A stretch of DNA of 64,000 nucleotides, from assembly GCA_930367215.1 (NCBI GenBank), contig OV884056.1, positions 255,281,127 through 255,345,126 on the forward strand, written 5' to 3'. Below, piece after piece: positions 45,689 to 57,894 of this stretch (its first letter is position 1; every line of letters starts with the position of its first letter). The position numbers and the translations under genes were made by a program. The DNA comes from Pollenia angustigena. Taxonomy: Eukaryota; Arthropoda; Insecta; Diptera; Polleniidae. The notes beneath the pieces are model-generated. The model was not told the origin of the DNA, made no database searches, and worked only from the letters and a program-made list of their open reading frames with translations.

Positions 45689-46365
45689 GAAATTGGGAAT
45701 TATTTCCTTGTGAAGGTTACTTTAAATTATTATAAACATTTTTTTCATTTTTCGAATTTATTCTATGAGTTAAATTTCAGTTATGTATTTTGTAAAGCTT
45801 TTTTGTAATAGTTCTACTCCTTTAATTTTTCAGAAATTACTTTATACACTACCAGACTATTATATTGTATTTTCTTGTTACATTTTACCTTAGCTTTCCG
45901 TTGGAAAGCAATGAGGTATATTGTATGTACAGAAAAATTTACAATTATTAGACACCAGCAGAATGTAATGCATTTTCTGGCCCGCTACGGCCTTCGTCAG
46001 CATTCTTTGTGTCACACTGGATAGTGATACTTTATAAATTTAATGTATTTAACTCAACTATTTTAACAAATAGAAACTGGGAATTATTTCCTTCCGAAGG
46101 TAACTTTATATTATATTCAACATTTTTAATTTTTTCGAATTTATTCTATGAGCTAAATTTCAGTTATGTATTTTATAAAGCTTTTTTGTAATAGTCCTGT
46201 TCCTTCAATTTTTCAGAAATGACTTTATACACTACCAGACTATTATATTGTATTTTCTTTTTACATTTTACCTTAGCCTTCCTTTTTTGTAATAGTTACA
46301 AAATACATAACTGAAATTTAACTCATAGAATAAATTCGAAAAATGAAAAAAATGTTTATAATATT
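45689..46365. repeat. 210-bp direct repeat plus inverted copy
   Basis: GGGAATTATTTCCTT, 'gaatttattctatgag', TTTCAGTTATGTATTTT and ACACTACCAGACTATTATAT occur at 45689-45900 and again 384 bp later at 46073-46280. About 80 bp of it is inverted at 46285-46365. Confidence 0.75.
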
Positions 46366-46822
46366 ATTAATATATTTTACAATTTCACAAATTAAAGCTC
46401 AAAAAATTATTAATTGTACAAAATGAGCTAGTGATATGTAAACGATCAAAACAAATAAAATAAAACTCGTTATTTGAATACTTTTTTTATTAGCAATAAA
46501 ATCATCATCTAAATTGCACTTTTACTAAATAATTTTGAAATCTTTTTATTTTTTTTAGATAAAAGTGAAACCATCGTACAATTATTCATTTATAAAAAGC
46601 AATTTTTCTCTCACACTCGACAAAAAAAATTGTAGATACGAGTACAAGTATGAATAAATAACCACTGTTTTGCATCATTATGATTCAGTGACAAATAAAA
46701 GAGATAGCGTTGCCACCATCCAATTAAAAAATACGGTAAAACGTGTATTAGTTAAAATCCTGATTATGAATACGAAATTTAAAAAAAAACTGATTTATGA
46801 TTTTTTTATGAATACGGCTGTA

Positions 46823-48155
46823 ATTATCTATATTTTTAATATGTTGTTTTTACCGCACCACTTTGAAATGTGATTTGTTTTGACAGTTCTTGTGAGAAAC
46901 TTTTAAAAAATGTTGTTACATAAACACTGTTTATCTTGACGATGTATTTTCGTTTTTGCTCTATGATTGTATGTATGTGTTTTCTAAATCTATTTTTAAT
47001 AAATAGATAAAAGTGTTCTTATTTTTCCTGTATAACAAAAAGTTGAAATGTTGTTTAATTTTATTGAATCTTCAAAGGGGTAAATCTTATCTTATAATGC
47101 AAATACATGTGTTTTTATACGTTATGGATTATTTGAATATTTGTGTGTTTCAATAAATAACATACACCAAAAATACAAATTTGTAACTAAAACCACGACA
47201 ATTCGAAAAGGGCTCATCTCCGGACACTGTATGGACTTTTTCTCCTTCATATATTACTTTAAATAACTGTTTGTTTTTACTTTTATAACATAAACTGAGG
47301 GTTAAAGTTTTAGCAAAAACTCTTCTGCAAAAAGACATATGACTTTAGATATATTCAGTTTCATGAGTCTCATGAACACTTTGTATTTTTGTAGTTGAGC
47401 CCTTATTGAAATAAAAGAAATGAGCATGAAATAATAATAATAATAAATAATAATATCAATTGTATTAAAACAGTTCTTTTTTTAACCTTTAAAAGAATAA
47501 TAATTTTCCTTTTGATTGCATCAACATGATTTTTAAATACGATTGTAGCCTATAGGAAACCTAGGGTCAAGTGTCTCCAAGTTGCCGCTTTTGTCGATTA
47601 TTTTGGTGACACTGTCAACAAAGCGTCTACTCTTTATCTGCCTTTGAAAAAAAGGCTTTTTTACAGCTGTAAAATTTCGAATTTTTTCTTTAAAATGTGT
47701 ACATATTGATTAATTGATGAACACCATTTCATAGAGTTCATCATGTCCAACAGTAAAAACGAACTACCTACCTACGAAACCTTGGCAAGAAATTCATTTG
47801 CATAAATAAAGTTTTACAAAATATTCTGTTGAATTTCTAAAAAAGGGTTTAATTGTTTATTAAAATTTGAGGGTGTTGTTGGAATTTTGGAAATTCTAAA
47901 ACGCATGGATTTCTATTAAAAAAATTTCTTTTCAAATAATGTTAACTAACTTATTTTCTTGACCTTTTTCTTAATACTAGACCTTACAAGGATCAAAATT
48001 ATAGCAACTATTCAAAAGTAATTTAAAACTAACGCACGGATTAACAAAGAAAAAAAGTACTTTACAAAATATTTTTAAATTTATTTTTAGAATAGACAGA
48101 CACTCATACAAACATACGTCTGCCATGCATGATGCTGATGTCAATGTGTAGATGA
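46823..48155. other. No gene recognised
   Basis: AT-rich. A short ATA/AAT run lies near 47430. Frames 47150-47338 and 47977-48189 (minus) have no motif. Confidence 0.45.
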
Positions 48156-48157
48156 CA

Positions 48158-48587
48158 TACCCTGCAAATAATAGGACCAGTCCAAACACGCGTGTAAAGA
48201 GTAGTCCACAAGGGACCAGGACTAGTCCACAAGTAACCCAAACGTATGGAAAAAACCTGGTCTATTTAACATTACGATGTCCTAGGAGAGGACCATATAA
48301 CCCACCTTTGGACCACTAAGGAGTAGTTTTAAAACTACTCCATGGTATATAACCCACCTTTGGACCAGTAAGGAGTAGTTTTAAAACTACTCCATGGTAT
48401 ACTCAAGAGGATTAGTTTTGAAGTCGTTTAAACACGAAAGCATGTCGTTAAAAAACGAAGACATGTCGTCTCACTACAAACACTTTTTAACAATGGCATG
48501 GTCCATGCTTGCATTACATCGGACTAGTCCATGGAGTAGTCCATTTTATCAAAATGGGTCAGGTGGTCCAATTTTATTTGCAGGGTA
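48158..48587. mobile_element. TA-flanked MITE with GGACTAGTCC repeats
   Basis: TA flanks CCCTGCAAATAATAGGACC (48160) and, from 48585, CCCTGCAAATAAAATTGGACC. GGACTAGTCC/GGACCAGTCC palindromes recur throughout. A 56-bp segment (TAACCCACCTTTGGACCA, then GGAGTAGTTTTAAAACTACT) is tandemly doubled at 48299-48400. Confidence 0.8.
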
Positions 48588-48589
48588 AA

Positions 48590-50540
48590 CATGCACAAAC
48601 ACTTATGTCCAGAAGCGTATTGTCCTGCAGTAACAATTAAACACATTTTTACAGTAGAATTTCTAACTAAAGTAGAATAAAGTAAAACAGCATGATAAAG
48701 ATGAGAAATACTTTGACAAAGGATGGAACAAAAAAAATTTAACTTTTCTGGTGCAGTGTAAACTGGTGTGTATGGATATTAACACGTTAGATGGTTGGTT
48801 CGTTGGTCGGCCATACGGTCGGATGGTTGGTTAAAAACATCAGCAGAAGAGTATGTCGAAAAAATATTGGTAGCAGAAGAGACAGTTTATTTTGCTGGCG
48901 TTACATTTTTTTATTTTCTTTTTTGCTAAATATTGTCATAAAATATGAGGCAAACACTTACTCTCTCACTGCCTTTTTGTACACTTGTCAAGCGTTTTTC
49001 AGTTTTATTCTTAATTTTTTTTTTATTTTTTGTTAATAAAACTGCAATACAAAACAAAATTTTATTCCCTTTGTTTTTTATTTTTTTTATTTATATTTTT
49101 TCGAAACCTAAGCATCACTGAGTAAACAACAATGGCAACAAAAATAAAACTGTTTGAACAATAAAAAACAGGACATTTGTAGCCAAAGGAAAGGATTTCA
49201 TTTTTATATTCTTTTGCTTACGTATTGTACTCATCTCGTTTGTTTTTTTCTCTATTTTGCCAGCAGTTTTATATATTATTTTTTTTACTTTTTTTGCTCT
49301 TTGTTGTTATTTCAAATGTCGTTTTGTTTTAATACACTTTTTTGTTGTTGTGATGCAAGCTGTCATGTTATCGCATTAGAAATTTGTTTCATTTTTTTCT
49401 TGATTTTTTTTCGTTTTTTTAAGTGGACATTGCCACAATAATTGGAGCGTAGATTTATGTGCTGTTTGCTTGAGAATGTTGGTTGGTTGGTTGATTTTTT
49501 TTGCTCACGAATGCATTGTGTTGACAGTATTTTGCCTTCACAAATAAATAATAAACTCAAAGTTATTTTTAAATTTTTACTGATCTTTTTGGAGAAATTT
49601 TTTCTTAGCCATAATTTAATTTTATAGTTATTCGTTTTTAATTTAATTAAACATATTTAGTTCGAACTAAAAATGTTAAACATCTCTTGCTTGTGCATAA
49701 ACACTAAAGATAACCTTACACCTAACAAATATTTGACGGCCAACACGTAGCCACTATTTTAATTAAACATAGGCTTGATTTGACTACTTTATAAATTACA
49801 TGTAACAACGATTTCTTTAGAAATAAAGTTTGGTATATCAAAAAAGAAAAAAAATTAGCTTTCAAGAGCTTTGATTTAGCTAGTTAGTGTGAGGATTATT
49901 TCTGGGGCAAATTTACACAGGGTTCAAAAAACTGCAGTCGAAACTAAAAACTGTCGAACAAAAAACGAAAATTTGTGTACAGTTTTTCACTTTTTGAGTT
50001 GGTTTGACAGCGACTGTGTATATTTAATGAATCAGAAGTAAAAGCAACGCGTCGGCTTAGAGTGTAAACCTGCTAACTCCCTTTTAACAAATTTTACAGG
50101 AGAGACAAACAACTTTTTAAGTTTCCTATTTGCTGCTTGAGAGGAACACCAAAAATATTGTTGATTTGCCACTCTTTAAGACTTAAATTGAAGAAAAACT
50201 ACATGCTGGTCGACGAGGCATATCTTTCTCTACGATATGGCATTAAAATCTCAATTTACTTAAAAAGTGGATTTAGCAGGTTTACACTCTAAGCCGAATA
50301 GTTTTTCTATGGCTAATGGTAAATAAAGAAGTGAAAGAAATTGCAGTTTTTCTACTTTGACTGCAGCTTTTTAAACGCTGAATTCACATATTATTTGGTC
50401 CTTCTATGCCTTGCGAATTCCCTGATTAGCAGGATGGAAATCCTTAATTAATGTCAGTTATCTGAACCTTCCTAGGAAGGCTATTAAATTTTACCTAAGA
50501 AATGCATAAACAATGTTATTTCGGGATGCATTTGTATAAA
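48590..50540. other. AT-rich stretch, nothing recognised
   Basis: T-rich runs give Phe/Leu-rich frames (49154-49441) that I do not accept as genes. TTGGTTGGTTGG repeats near 48795 and 49480. AAGTCGGCTTAGAGTGTAAACC-like pieces at 50053 and 50280 are inverted and may be ends of a small element. Confidence 0.45.
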
Positions 50541-50544
50541 AATC

Positions 50545-50770
50545 AAGTTAGAGAGCTAATTTGGCTATGCCGAATCTTAGAAAGCCTCCACTGACAGTTA
50601 TAATATTTCAGGAGTGGGCTCCACATGGATCCAATGGTAAATTATAGACCGATCTTCACGAAGTTTGACTATGGATTTTTAGTCTTCTATGACTGACCAA
50701 ATTTTATTACAATAGCATTTTTCGTTACGGCTTAAAGCATACTAAAGTCTTTTTCGAGATTGAACAGAAA
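50545..50770 (-). repeat. mini-me-like fragment
   Basis: Begins TTTGGCTATGCCGAATCTTA and 'cctccactgacagtta', then one unit of the 154-bp repeat (AAATTATAGACCGATCTTCA). Truncated before the GTCY core. Confidence 0.55.
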
Positions 50771-50869
50771 AAAAATTATTAATTAAATTAAATTGAACTT
50801 ACATTCGGATCGTTTCCAACAACAGCTGATATTTGTTGCAACTATAAAAGTGCTGTTACCTCAATATTA

Positions 50870-51750
50870 TTTCCTGTCGATCCTTTAAGGGTATGAGCCA
50901 TAACAAATTCCTTGCACTTGGATCTATCCGATGCTAGGAATTCAAACTCATTTCAACTCTTGTTTTTCGTGCTAGCTTCCTTCTCATCTTGACGTTGTCA
51001 TGTGTGGGGCGGTCTGCCAGGCTTTCGACTTCCTCAGTTTTACTTCATGGCAGTTTTGGTGATATCGCTGTCTGAAAAAAGAAGAGATGTGTGAAGAGCG
51101 CCATATCACATTGAGTCGTCCGAAAACTTGGTTGCCGGATTTGATTCTGCTTTGTATATCTGTAACCCAGCCGCCTAATGATCCTTATATACTGCCAAGG
51201 AAACAGAAAGACATCAGTACATCTTCATGGTTCTCGATGTAAAAATCAGTGGTGTTTGAGGTGTTCATTCGCATAAGTTTTGTTTTGGCAATGTTTTTTT
51301 TAGACCTGCTTTGGGTGCTTTCGCCTGTTCTAAATAAGGTTTTGATGTCAGCGTGTCTATGCGAAAGGAGGCAGATGTCTTCTGCGTAATCCAGGTCTTC
51401 TCCTAGTAGACTTAAAGAGCAATGGGGATAGAAAAAAGCCTCGCCTAATGGCAGTTTTGATATATACTAGCCTGCTGATACATCCAACGTGCAGGATACG
51501 ACAGGTTGGATTGTGGTAGAGTGCCTTTACAATATCAATTATTTTATATGGAGTGCCTTTGCGGGCTAGTGCGCCCAATATTGGCGAGTGTGTAAGGGTG
51601 TTAAAGGCTCTTTTAAAATCGATGAAGGTTAGATAAAGCGTTGAGCGCCATTCCAATAATTGTTCGATTATGGTGGGCATTCTATTTGGACGGAATTCTG
51701 TCTTGTTATTCCGCAGAAAATGGTTGATAGCATTTGTTAAATATTTATAT
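50870..51750 (-). pseudogene. Non-LTR retrotransposon reverse transcriptase, broken
   Basis: Minus strand, reverse transcriptase of a non-LTR (LINE-type) element that copies RNA into DNA at the target. Blocks: NHFLRNNKTEFRPNRMPTII, EWRSTLYLTFIDFKRAFNTL (motif A; its Asp is in F-I-D-F), KIIDIVKALYHNPTCRILHV, AIRRGFFLSPLLF (the usual G-x-x-L-S-P-L-L-F box), then shifted EDLDYAEDICLLSHRHADIK, where the usual F-A-D-D is Y-A-E-D. Distal parts RRK..., LNVIWRSSHIS and SDRSKCKEFVMAHTLKGSTG continue to about 50870. Endonuclease and 5-prime parts are absent. The type often found with a craniofacial-development-protein-2-like endonuclease is likely, but clade is not certain. Confidence 0.82.
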
Positions 51751-52480
51751 ATTATTTAGGCACTTACTTTGTTTGATGATGTTAATTAACCTAATGCCAC
51801 GCCAGTTTTTAGACTGTGTTAAACTATTATCAATTTTTTATTATTTATAAGTACCTAAAATACAATTTAGCAACTGCAGAAACTGATTTACCTAAAGAAA
51901 TTTTCGTTGCCCCAAATACAGTTTGCCAACTACAGAAACTGTCTTATGAAACTTAATTGTCTTTGCCCCAAATACAGTTTTTTCGCTTTTAGATTTTATT
52001 TATAAAGAAATACATTAAATACTAAAAAAGGCCCATATTTTATTTAATTTACAAAACTGTGCCACTCAAAATCGTACAGTTATATGCGACCAGAACATCT
52101 TTCGATTTTGCTTTGAAGAATAAGTTGAAGAAGTTAATATCTAGCCCGACTAAGCTGTAGACCGATTAAATAAAAAAAATATGGTAACTAAGCATTTTGT
52201 TATTTTATAATACCTCTTTTATCGTAAGGTTGTCTTCTATTTCTTTTGGCAACTAGTTTTACTATTACAAACTTCGTTAATTTAATAAAACGAGAGTTTT
52301 TGCTGTCAAAAGACTACAAAATTAATTGCGAATTGCATTTAAAATGACAAACCTAATTTTTAAAAAACAACTATCCACCTTCGTCGTAAATAAATTTTGA
52401 AATCTTAAATAAAAAAAATTAATTTTACTTAATTGTTATTGGCATGTATTTTTAATGAACATCGTATTTGGATACAAATT
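51751..52480. other. No gene recognised
   Basis: A short direct repeat (CCCAAATACAGTTT, 'gccaactacagaaactg') occurs at 51870-51990. Otherwise AT-rich. Confidence 0.45.
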
Positions 52481-52653
52481 GCTCAACTGCAACAAGTTAT
52501 TGCCATACTTGTGTGGGCTTTATATGAGAGCTAAGTTAACTAATGGACCGATCTTTATGAAATTTTGTGGTTTGATTGCTAAGTTTGTGCAAAATTTTAT
52601 ATTAATATTTAAATTCCGCCACTATTTATGTTAGTTTTTGTAAATTTTTTAGG

Positions 52654-54332
52654 GTGATTATTAGACTGGTCGCATCTTGTATGGGATTTTTTTTTTTAAA
52701 TTTAATTGTTTGCGCTGCTTAGAATATGAGGTTTGGTTTTCAGGTCAATCCGACGGTGCCTAGCCGTGCCGGGTGGGGCCCAAAGTTCCCCATATTATAA
52801 AAAAACATAATTATTTTCTATCAGATCTTTATAGTTATACTAGTTGAAAAGCCGAAAATCAAAAATATGGCGTCGTTACGATCTTCCGCAGAGAAAGTAG
52901 TACTTCAAGTGTGCCAAATTTCAGCTTCCTATGTCATCAGATGGCTCCAGAAAGTTGCGGAAAGAATAGGACATACATGCAAACATCCTGACATACTAAG
53001 AAATTATATATTGTATAGATAGATTAACATATCGATGCCTTACTTTCTCAACCTCGTATCTTTAAAAAATACAACTTTTTAGGAGCAAAAAAAAAAACAT
53101 TTTATCTTTGTATACTTCGGTGTTTGGGTAAAAGTTAAAATGGAATTATTAAGGAATTGATTATATCTATTTAAATTGTATTGAAATAATAAGTTGTTGC
53201 ATTGTTAGAACACAAAAACAGCAGTCGTTTGATATGAAAAAGTCAAAACCGTATTTTTAAGATACGAGGTTGAGAAAGTAAGGCATCGATATGTTCGCGC
53301 AACTCAAAAACGCTTTAGCTTATTGAAAAACTAAAAAAAACCGAAATTACGCAATAAAATTTACTTTAAGAAAGGTAAAACGTTTTTCTTATATGCGCAG
53401 TCGTTTTAGAAACATAATTTTTTTTCTGGAAAAAAATTTTTTCTATTCAAATTTCGGAATTTTTGTTTTTAAAAATTCATAAAAAATTGAAAAATGCAGC
53501 TATGCTTCTAATTTTATGCAGACATATAAAAAACAACATTGCAAACAAAACCAGCTATTAATGATTAAAATCTGTTAACAACTTTTGATTTTATGTATTC
53601 ACAAAAGATGTGGCGGGTTAATAAAATTCTTAAATTAATTAAAATTTTTCGTCTTTTGTGAATACATAAAATCAAAAGTTGTTAACAGATTTTAATCATT
53701 TATAGCTTGTTTTGTTTGCAATCTTGTTTTTTATATGTTTGCATTTTTCAATTTTTTATGAATTTTTAAAAACAAAAATTCCGAAATTTTAATAAAAAAA
53801 TTATTTTTTTTTTCCAGAAAAAAAACTATGTTTCTAAAACGACTGCGCATATAGGAAAAAAGTTTTATCTTTCTTAAAGTACATTTTATTGCGTAATTTC
53901 GGGTTTTTTTAGTTTTTCAATAAGATAAAGCGTTTTTGAGTTGCGCGAACATATGTTAATCTATCTATACAATATATAATTTCTTAGTATGTCAGGATGT
54001 TTGCATGTATGTCCTATTCTATCCGCAACTTTCTGAAGCCATCTGATGACATAGGAAGCTGAAATTTGGCACACTTGAAGTACTTTCTCTGCGGAAGATC
54101 GTAACGAAGCCATATTTTTGATTTTCGGCTTTTCAACAAGTATAACTATAAAGATCTGATAGAAAATATGTTTTTTATAATATGGGGAACTTTGGGCCCC
54201 ACCCGGCACGGCTAGGCACCGTCGGATTGACCTGAAAAATTAGATGATGATTTCTTACACCAAACCTCATATTTTAAGCAGCGCAAACAATTAAATTTTA
54301 AAAAAAAATATTGCGACCAGTCTAGTGATTAT
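52654..54332. mobile_element. Large palindromic DNA element, 8-bp target duplication
   Basis: Exact GTGATTAT (52654-52661 and 54325-54332) flanks ends TAGACTGGTCGCA. The two halves are inverted over nearly the whole length: TGGGGCCCAAAGTTCCCC, 'ggcgtcgttacgatcttccgc', AAACATCCTGACATACTAAG and AAACGACTGCGCATAT occur in both arms. The axis is near 53625. The 8-bp duplication and TAG-type tip fit a hAT-like foldback. The 82-aa frame (53961-54209, minus) is arm sequence and is broken in the other arm. Confidence 0.85.
53029..53292. mobile_element. 256-bp palindromic MITE nested in the left arm
   Basis: CGATGCCTTACTTTCTCAAC (53033), then CTCGTATCTT, is inverted at 53288. ATAT on both sides (53029-53032, 53289-53292) is single in the opposite arm, which proves the insertion. 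TA with TCGATGCC tips is an equally good reading. Confidence 0.85.
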
Positions 54333-54549
54333 CCTACTGAACCGATTTTGGTAGATGGAAATACTAAACTGCTTAGGATAAATAGAAATAATTTTACTCC
54401 AACATTTTCAAGTCAATCGAAACTGAGCGTATATTCAACAGACGGACAGACAGACGATAATTGCTAAATCGACTTAAAATTACTAAAGGATAAATATTTA
54501 AAAATTTTCTCGTGGAATGGCAATTTTAGTATACCCTCATTCACCACTA

Positions 54550-56510
54550 GTGATCAGGGTTATCGTTAGAAATTTTTGAAAAGTCGCCCAAAATGTCGTT
54601 TTACAAAATACTAGTTGCAAATTTTTTTTTAACCTTTTTTTATTAATAAAAAGCATAGCAAAAAAAAACGGTTGAAACAAACCAGTCAGCTGCATTTTTT
54701 AATTTTCAGAACCCTTTTTTTTATATTATTAATGTGTTTTTTTATATCTCGTTGAAGATAATTGTTTTAGTTCACTTCAAACTGTTTACAAACACCGCAA
54801 AAAGGCTAATTTGACTCCATGTTTTGGTTAAACGATTTATACTTCAGTTGAAAGGACCTGCAGCCTCAGACTCCGTTGTCTCCCCTGCCTCTGAACACGT
54901 ATTTCTAGCTTCATTTTCTTTTTCGATTTTCTTATAGTTTTAACAAGAAATCTTAGTTTAAAGAATAAAATAAATTTGTACATAACTTTCATAATTTTCA
55001 CAAGACATCTTAAGTCGATATAAGATAGCAAAATAGTTTTCAAAATAAACTCGGTGAAAAAATTATCTTTTATTGAATAATAAAAAAGCCAAAATTAAAG
55101 AAAAATTTCATTAATAATACAAAATTTTAAAAAAGGTAACAAAAATAAAATTTTGTTCACCCCTCTAAATTTCACTTAAGATGTTTTCTCACACAGATAG
55201 GTACCTGTCCACGTTTTACGACCACTTCTTATTTCATTGACTCGGCTGCTAAAAATTATTTTGTAAAATGAGCACTACAAATACCACAAATTTTTTTATT
55301 TTCAAAAGCTTTTTTACAAAAACTATTTTTTAAACTTTAACTGACAATTTGAATACATGACAAGGTTGCAAAAAAATAAAAAATGATTGCCAAAGGAACA
55401 ATAATTTTTGGAATGCTTTTAAATTTAGACGACGTTATTTCAAAAATTTTGTAAAAAACTTTTCAAAAAAAGGGTAAAAGGTCTTATCAACTTTAAAAAA
55501 GTCCCAAAAGTCTGTGATAAAAAAAGTCTCACAAAAAGTCGCAGGCCGCTTAAAAAGGGTCAAATTGTGACATTAGATAGACGAACGTTAACCCTGCTAG
55601 CGATGGAGGACATACATTATGAACTCAAAAATGTTAAGAAGTTTGTTTTGGGAGGTCTAAAATTTTCTAGAATTTTAAGTCCAATTTAATTTTATAGTAT
55701 ATAATTGTTAATGCCTTGAATATGGCTTCATTTAGTGCGTTTTTATTTTAGATGTTGAACATCTAGATGGCATATATAATAATTCAGATCCTTCCCTCTA
55801 ACGTCCAATTTTTCATAAATGGAAAAGTAAGTCAAGCTTATTAAATGCTCACTTTTTACTCATGACCATAAATTATGCCCATATTTTTATTTCATCACAT
55901 AGCAATTACATTGCCCCTTGAAATCTGATCGAAAAATTTGATATCAATAATCGTATCGTGTTAATATCGATATTAAATGTTGATATCGATGTTTAAAGTT
56001 CGATATTATTTGATTTTTTTCAATACTACTTTATCTTTAAAGTTATCGCTTTATTTAAAACCCCCTATCATTTTAATTACAATAAATCATGTTCTCTGAT
56101 AAAGATTCAGAAATCTGTAAATATTTCAAGTAGAAAAAATATTTCTATTTACACAAACTCTAATTAGTTTTTAGGCTTTTGGCAGGTCATAGTAATTTCC
56201 ATGAAATGTATGTCACCTTAAACAATTCTTCCCTAAAATATGACCAATAATTCCAGGAAAAAAATGTTTGGCTATTTAGAACACCACACGTAAATGTAAA
56301 TTTGCTTTTGAGTTTTCCTTGAACAAGGGTAATTTGATGATAATTATAATTGAAATTTTATGCAATCATAAACAGGCGATGTGCGTGCCAAATTTCGGTG
56401 CCAAAATATTCTTGATTTTAGAGAATTTAACTCAACTTGGTAATTAATAATTAACTTTTTCACAAATTATGTATGACTACAAAATATATTCTTTGCTACA
56501 AAAAACAATT
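54550..56510. other. Unannotated; cluster of GATATCGAT
   Basis: 55936-56008 has repeated ATCGAT/GATATC variants (ATATCAATAATCG, AATATCGATATTAAATG, GATATCGATGTTT). No gene recognised; the frame 54837-55043 (minus) is Lys-rich without motif. Confidence 0.45.
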
Positions 56511-56516
56511 GTTTAT

Positions 56517-56972
56517 ACACAAAAAAAAAAAAAAAAAAAATTTTCTCTAATCACCAAATTCATAGAATAAAGCAAACAATTTGTTGATTTTTAACAATAG
56601 TTTGGTTGTATATTACCAAATTTATTACATAGATTACTAAAAATTTTAAATTGTGAATATATTTTTTTTTAATAAATGAAACTTTGCCGTTTTAAGCAAT
56701 GTGTTAATTGATTTAATTAAATATAGCTCAGGTTTTGAAAATTCCCAACAACAATTCTACAAGTTTAAATTATTTTGTTTTAAACGAAAAAATAAATTGA
56801 GATTTTTTGTTATTTCATTAAAAATTCATAAAGAAATAACTTAAATGTTAATTAAATCTTAATTATATTTTTAATTTGCTTTCAACAAAAAAAAAAATTC
56901 AATCAATTATCACATTAATTAAATTCAAATATTTTTTTAATTAATACAAAATACTGATCATTTTTTCTGTGT
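56517..56972. mobile_element. Family G MITE
   Basis: Left end ACACAAAAAAAA-run then TCTCTAATCACCAAATTCAT, 'agaataaagcaaacaatttgttgatt'; right end CTGATCATTTTTTCTGTGT. The right tip equals that at 29285. A run of about 19 A lies at 56521. Confidence 0.6.
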
Positions 56973-57377
56973 ATTCTTATATTTAAAAGTAATTTTTCAT
57001 ATAAGAGTTTATTAACTTTTTATTTTAACAAAAATAAAAAAAAAAAAATTCTTCTGAGTTCTTAAAAAAATATTTTTTGATCTCTGCTAGTTGCATGTTT
57101 AATTTCTACAATTAAATTTACAGGTAGAGAAAACAGAGTTTTTAACCCATATCTTCCCAAGGTATTAAAATCGCAGAATCCAGAATTTTTTTTACCAATT
57201 TTAGATAATTATCTGCCAAAACAAGCAAAAGTATTTTTACTTTGTTTTTTATTTTTTTTTTATGACTGTGTTTTGGAACCGCACCTTAAATGGGGCGTTG
57301 GGATAATATGCCTACGGGTTTTGTATGGAGAAATAACAAAACGGTGTTTCGTTTAAAGCTTATTTTATTAATAAAGA

Positions 57378-57783
57378 TACCTAATAAAAAATTTTATTAT
57401 TTTGCGAAGCACTAAAGGTACATTTAAAAAAATAATAAGACATACAGAAATGCAGTAAAGTAAGTGAAAAAACTCTCAACAATTTTTATTAAAAAAAAAA
57501 AAACATTTAAAGTGCTACAGCATTCCCTTACCACGAAGCAGGTTTGTAAGGGAGAACACTAAAAGAAAACTGTATCAAAACATTCAGTGTGTAAAGCTGA
57601 TCGTTACATCCAACAATTTTTATGTGCGATGAATAATGCGCTTTATGTGTCAAAAATGTATTGCTTCAAAGTGGGAACTCGACATATAAAATTCATGTCT
57701 TCCGTAAGCGCAATGGTAAGCGAAACTTTTATGTTTCTCCCTTACAAACCTGCTTCGTTGGAACCTCCATTTTTTATTGGTAT
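57378..57783. mobile_element. Family J MITE, copy 1
   Basis: Tips TACCTAATAAAAAATTTTA and, from the right, TACCAATAAAAAATGG. Inside is an inverted pair ACGAAGCAGGTTTGTAAGGG (57533 and, inverted, 57760). The sister is at 60691-61116 in the same orientation. Confidence 0.75.
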
Positions 57784-57894
57784 TAAAAAGTGACAAAAGT
57801 ACTAAAACGCAAAAAAGGGGAATATCTATTTAGAGGTGTGAAAAGTTCGACTCAAGCAGACGCAAAGACGTAAAAAGTTATCCATAAAAAAACT

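Larger units (their letters stand above)
44852..46820. mobile_element. Large inverted-end element (CAGCCGTATTCATAAA)
   Basis: CAGCCGTATTCATAAACATT at 44852 and CAGCCGTATTCATAAAAAAA from 46820 on the minus strand. TTAA and TAA beside the tips leave the target duplication unresolved. It carries a family B insertion (44882-45403) and a 210-bp direct repeat (45689 and 46073) with a further inverted piece at 46285. No transposase is recognised. Confidence 0.6.
52480..54545 (-). mobile_element. mini-me-like element split by a 1.66-kb palindrome
   Basis: 52480-52661 (GACCGATCTTTATGAAATTTT, 'aaattccgccactatttatgtt') and 54333-54545 (AACCGATTTTGGTAG, GACGGACAGACAGACG, TTAGTATACCCTCATTCACC) match successive parts of the 43-44 kb copy in minus orientation. 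Confidence 0.6.

Noticed and set aside
49154..49441. 95-aa Phe-rich frame
   Set aside because: Poly-T translation.
53961..54209. 82-aa minus-strand protein
   Set aside because: Lies in the arm of a palindrome and its frame is broken in the other arm.
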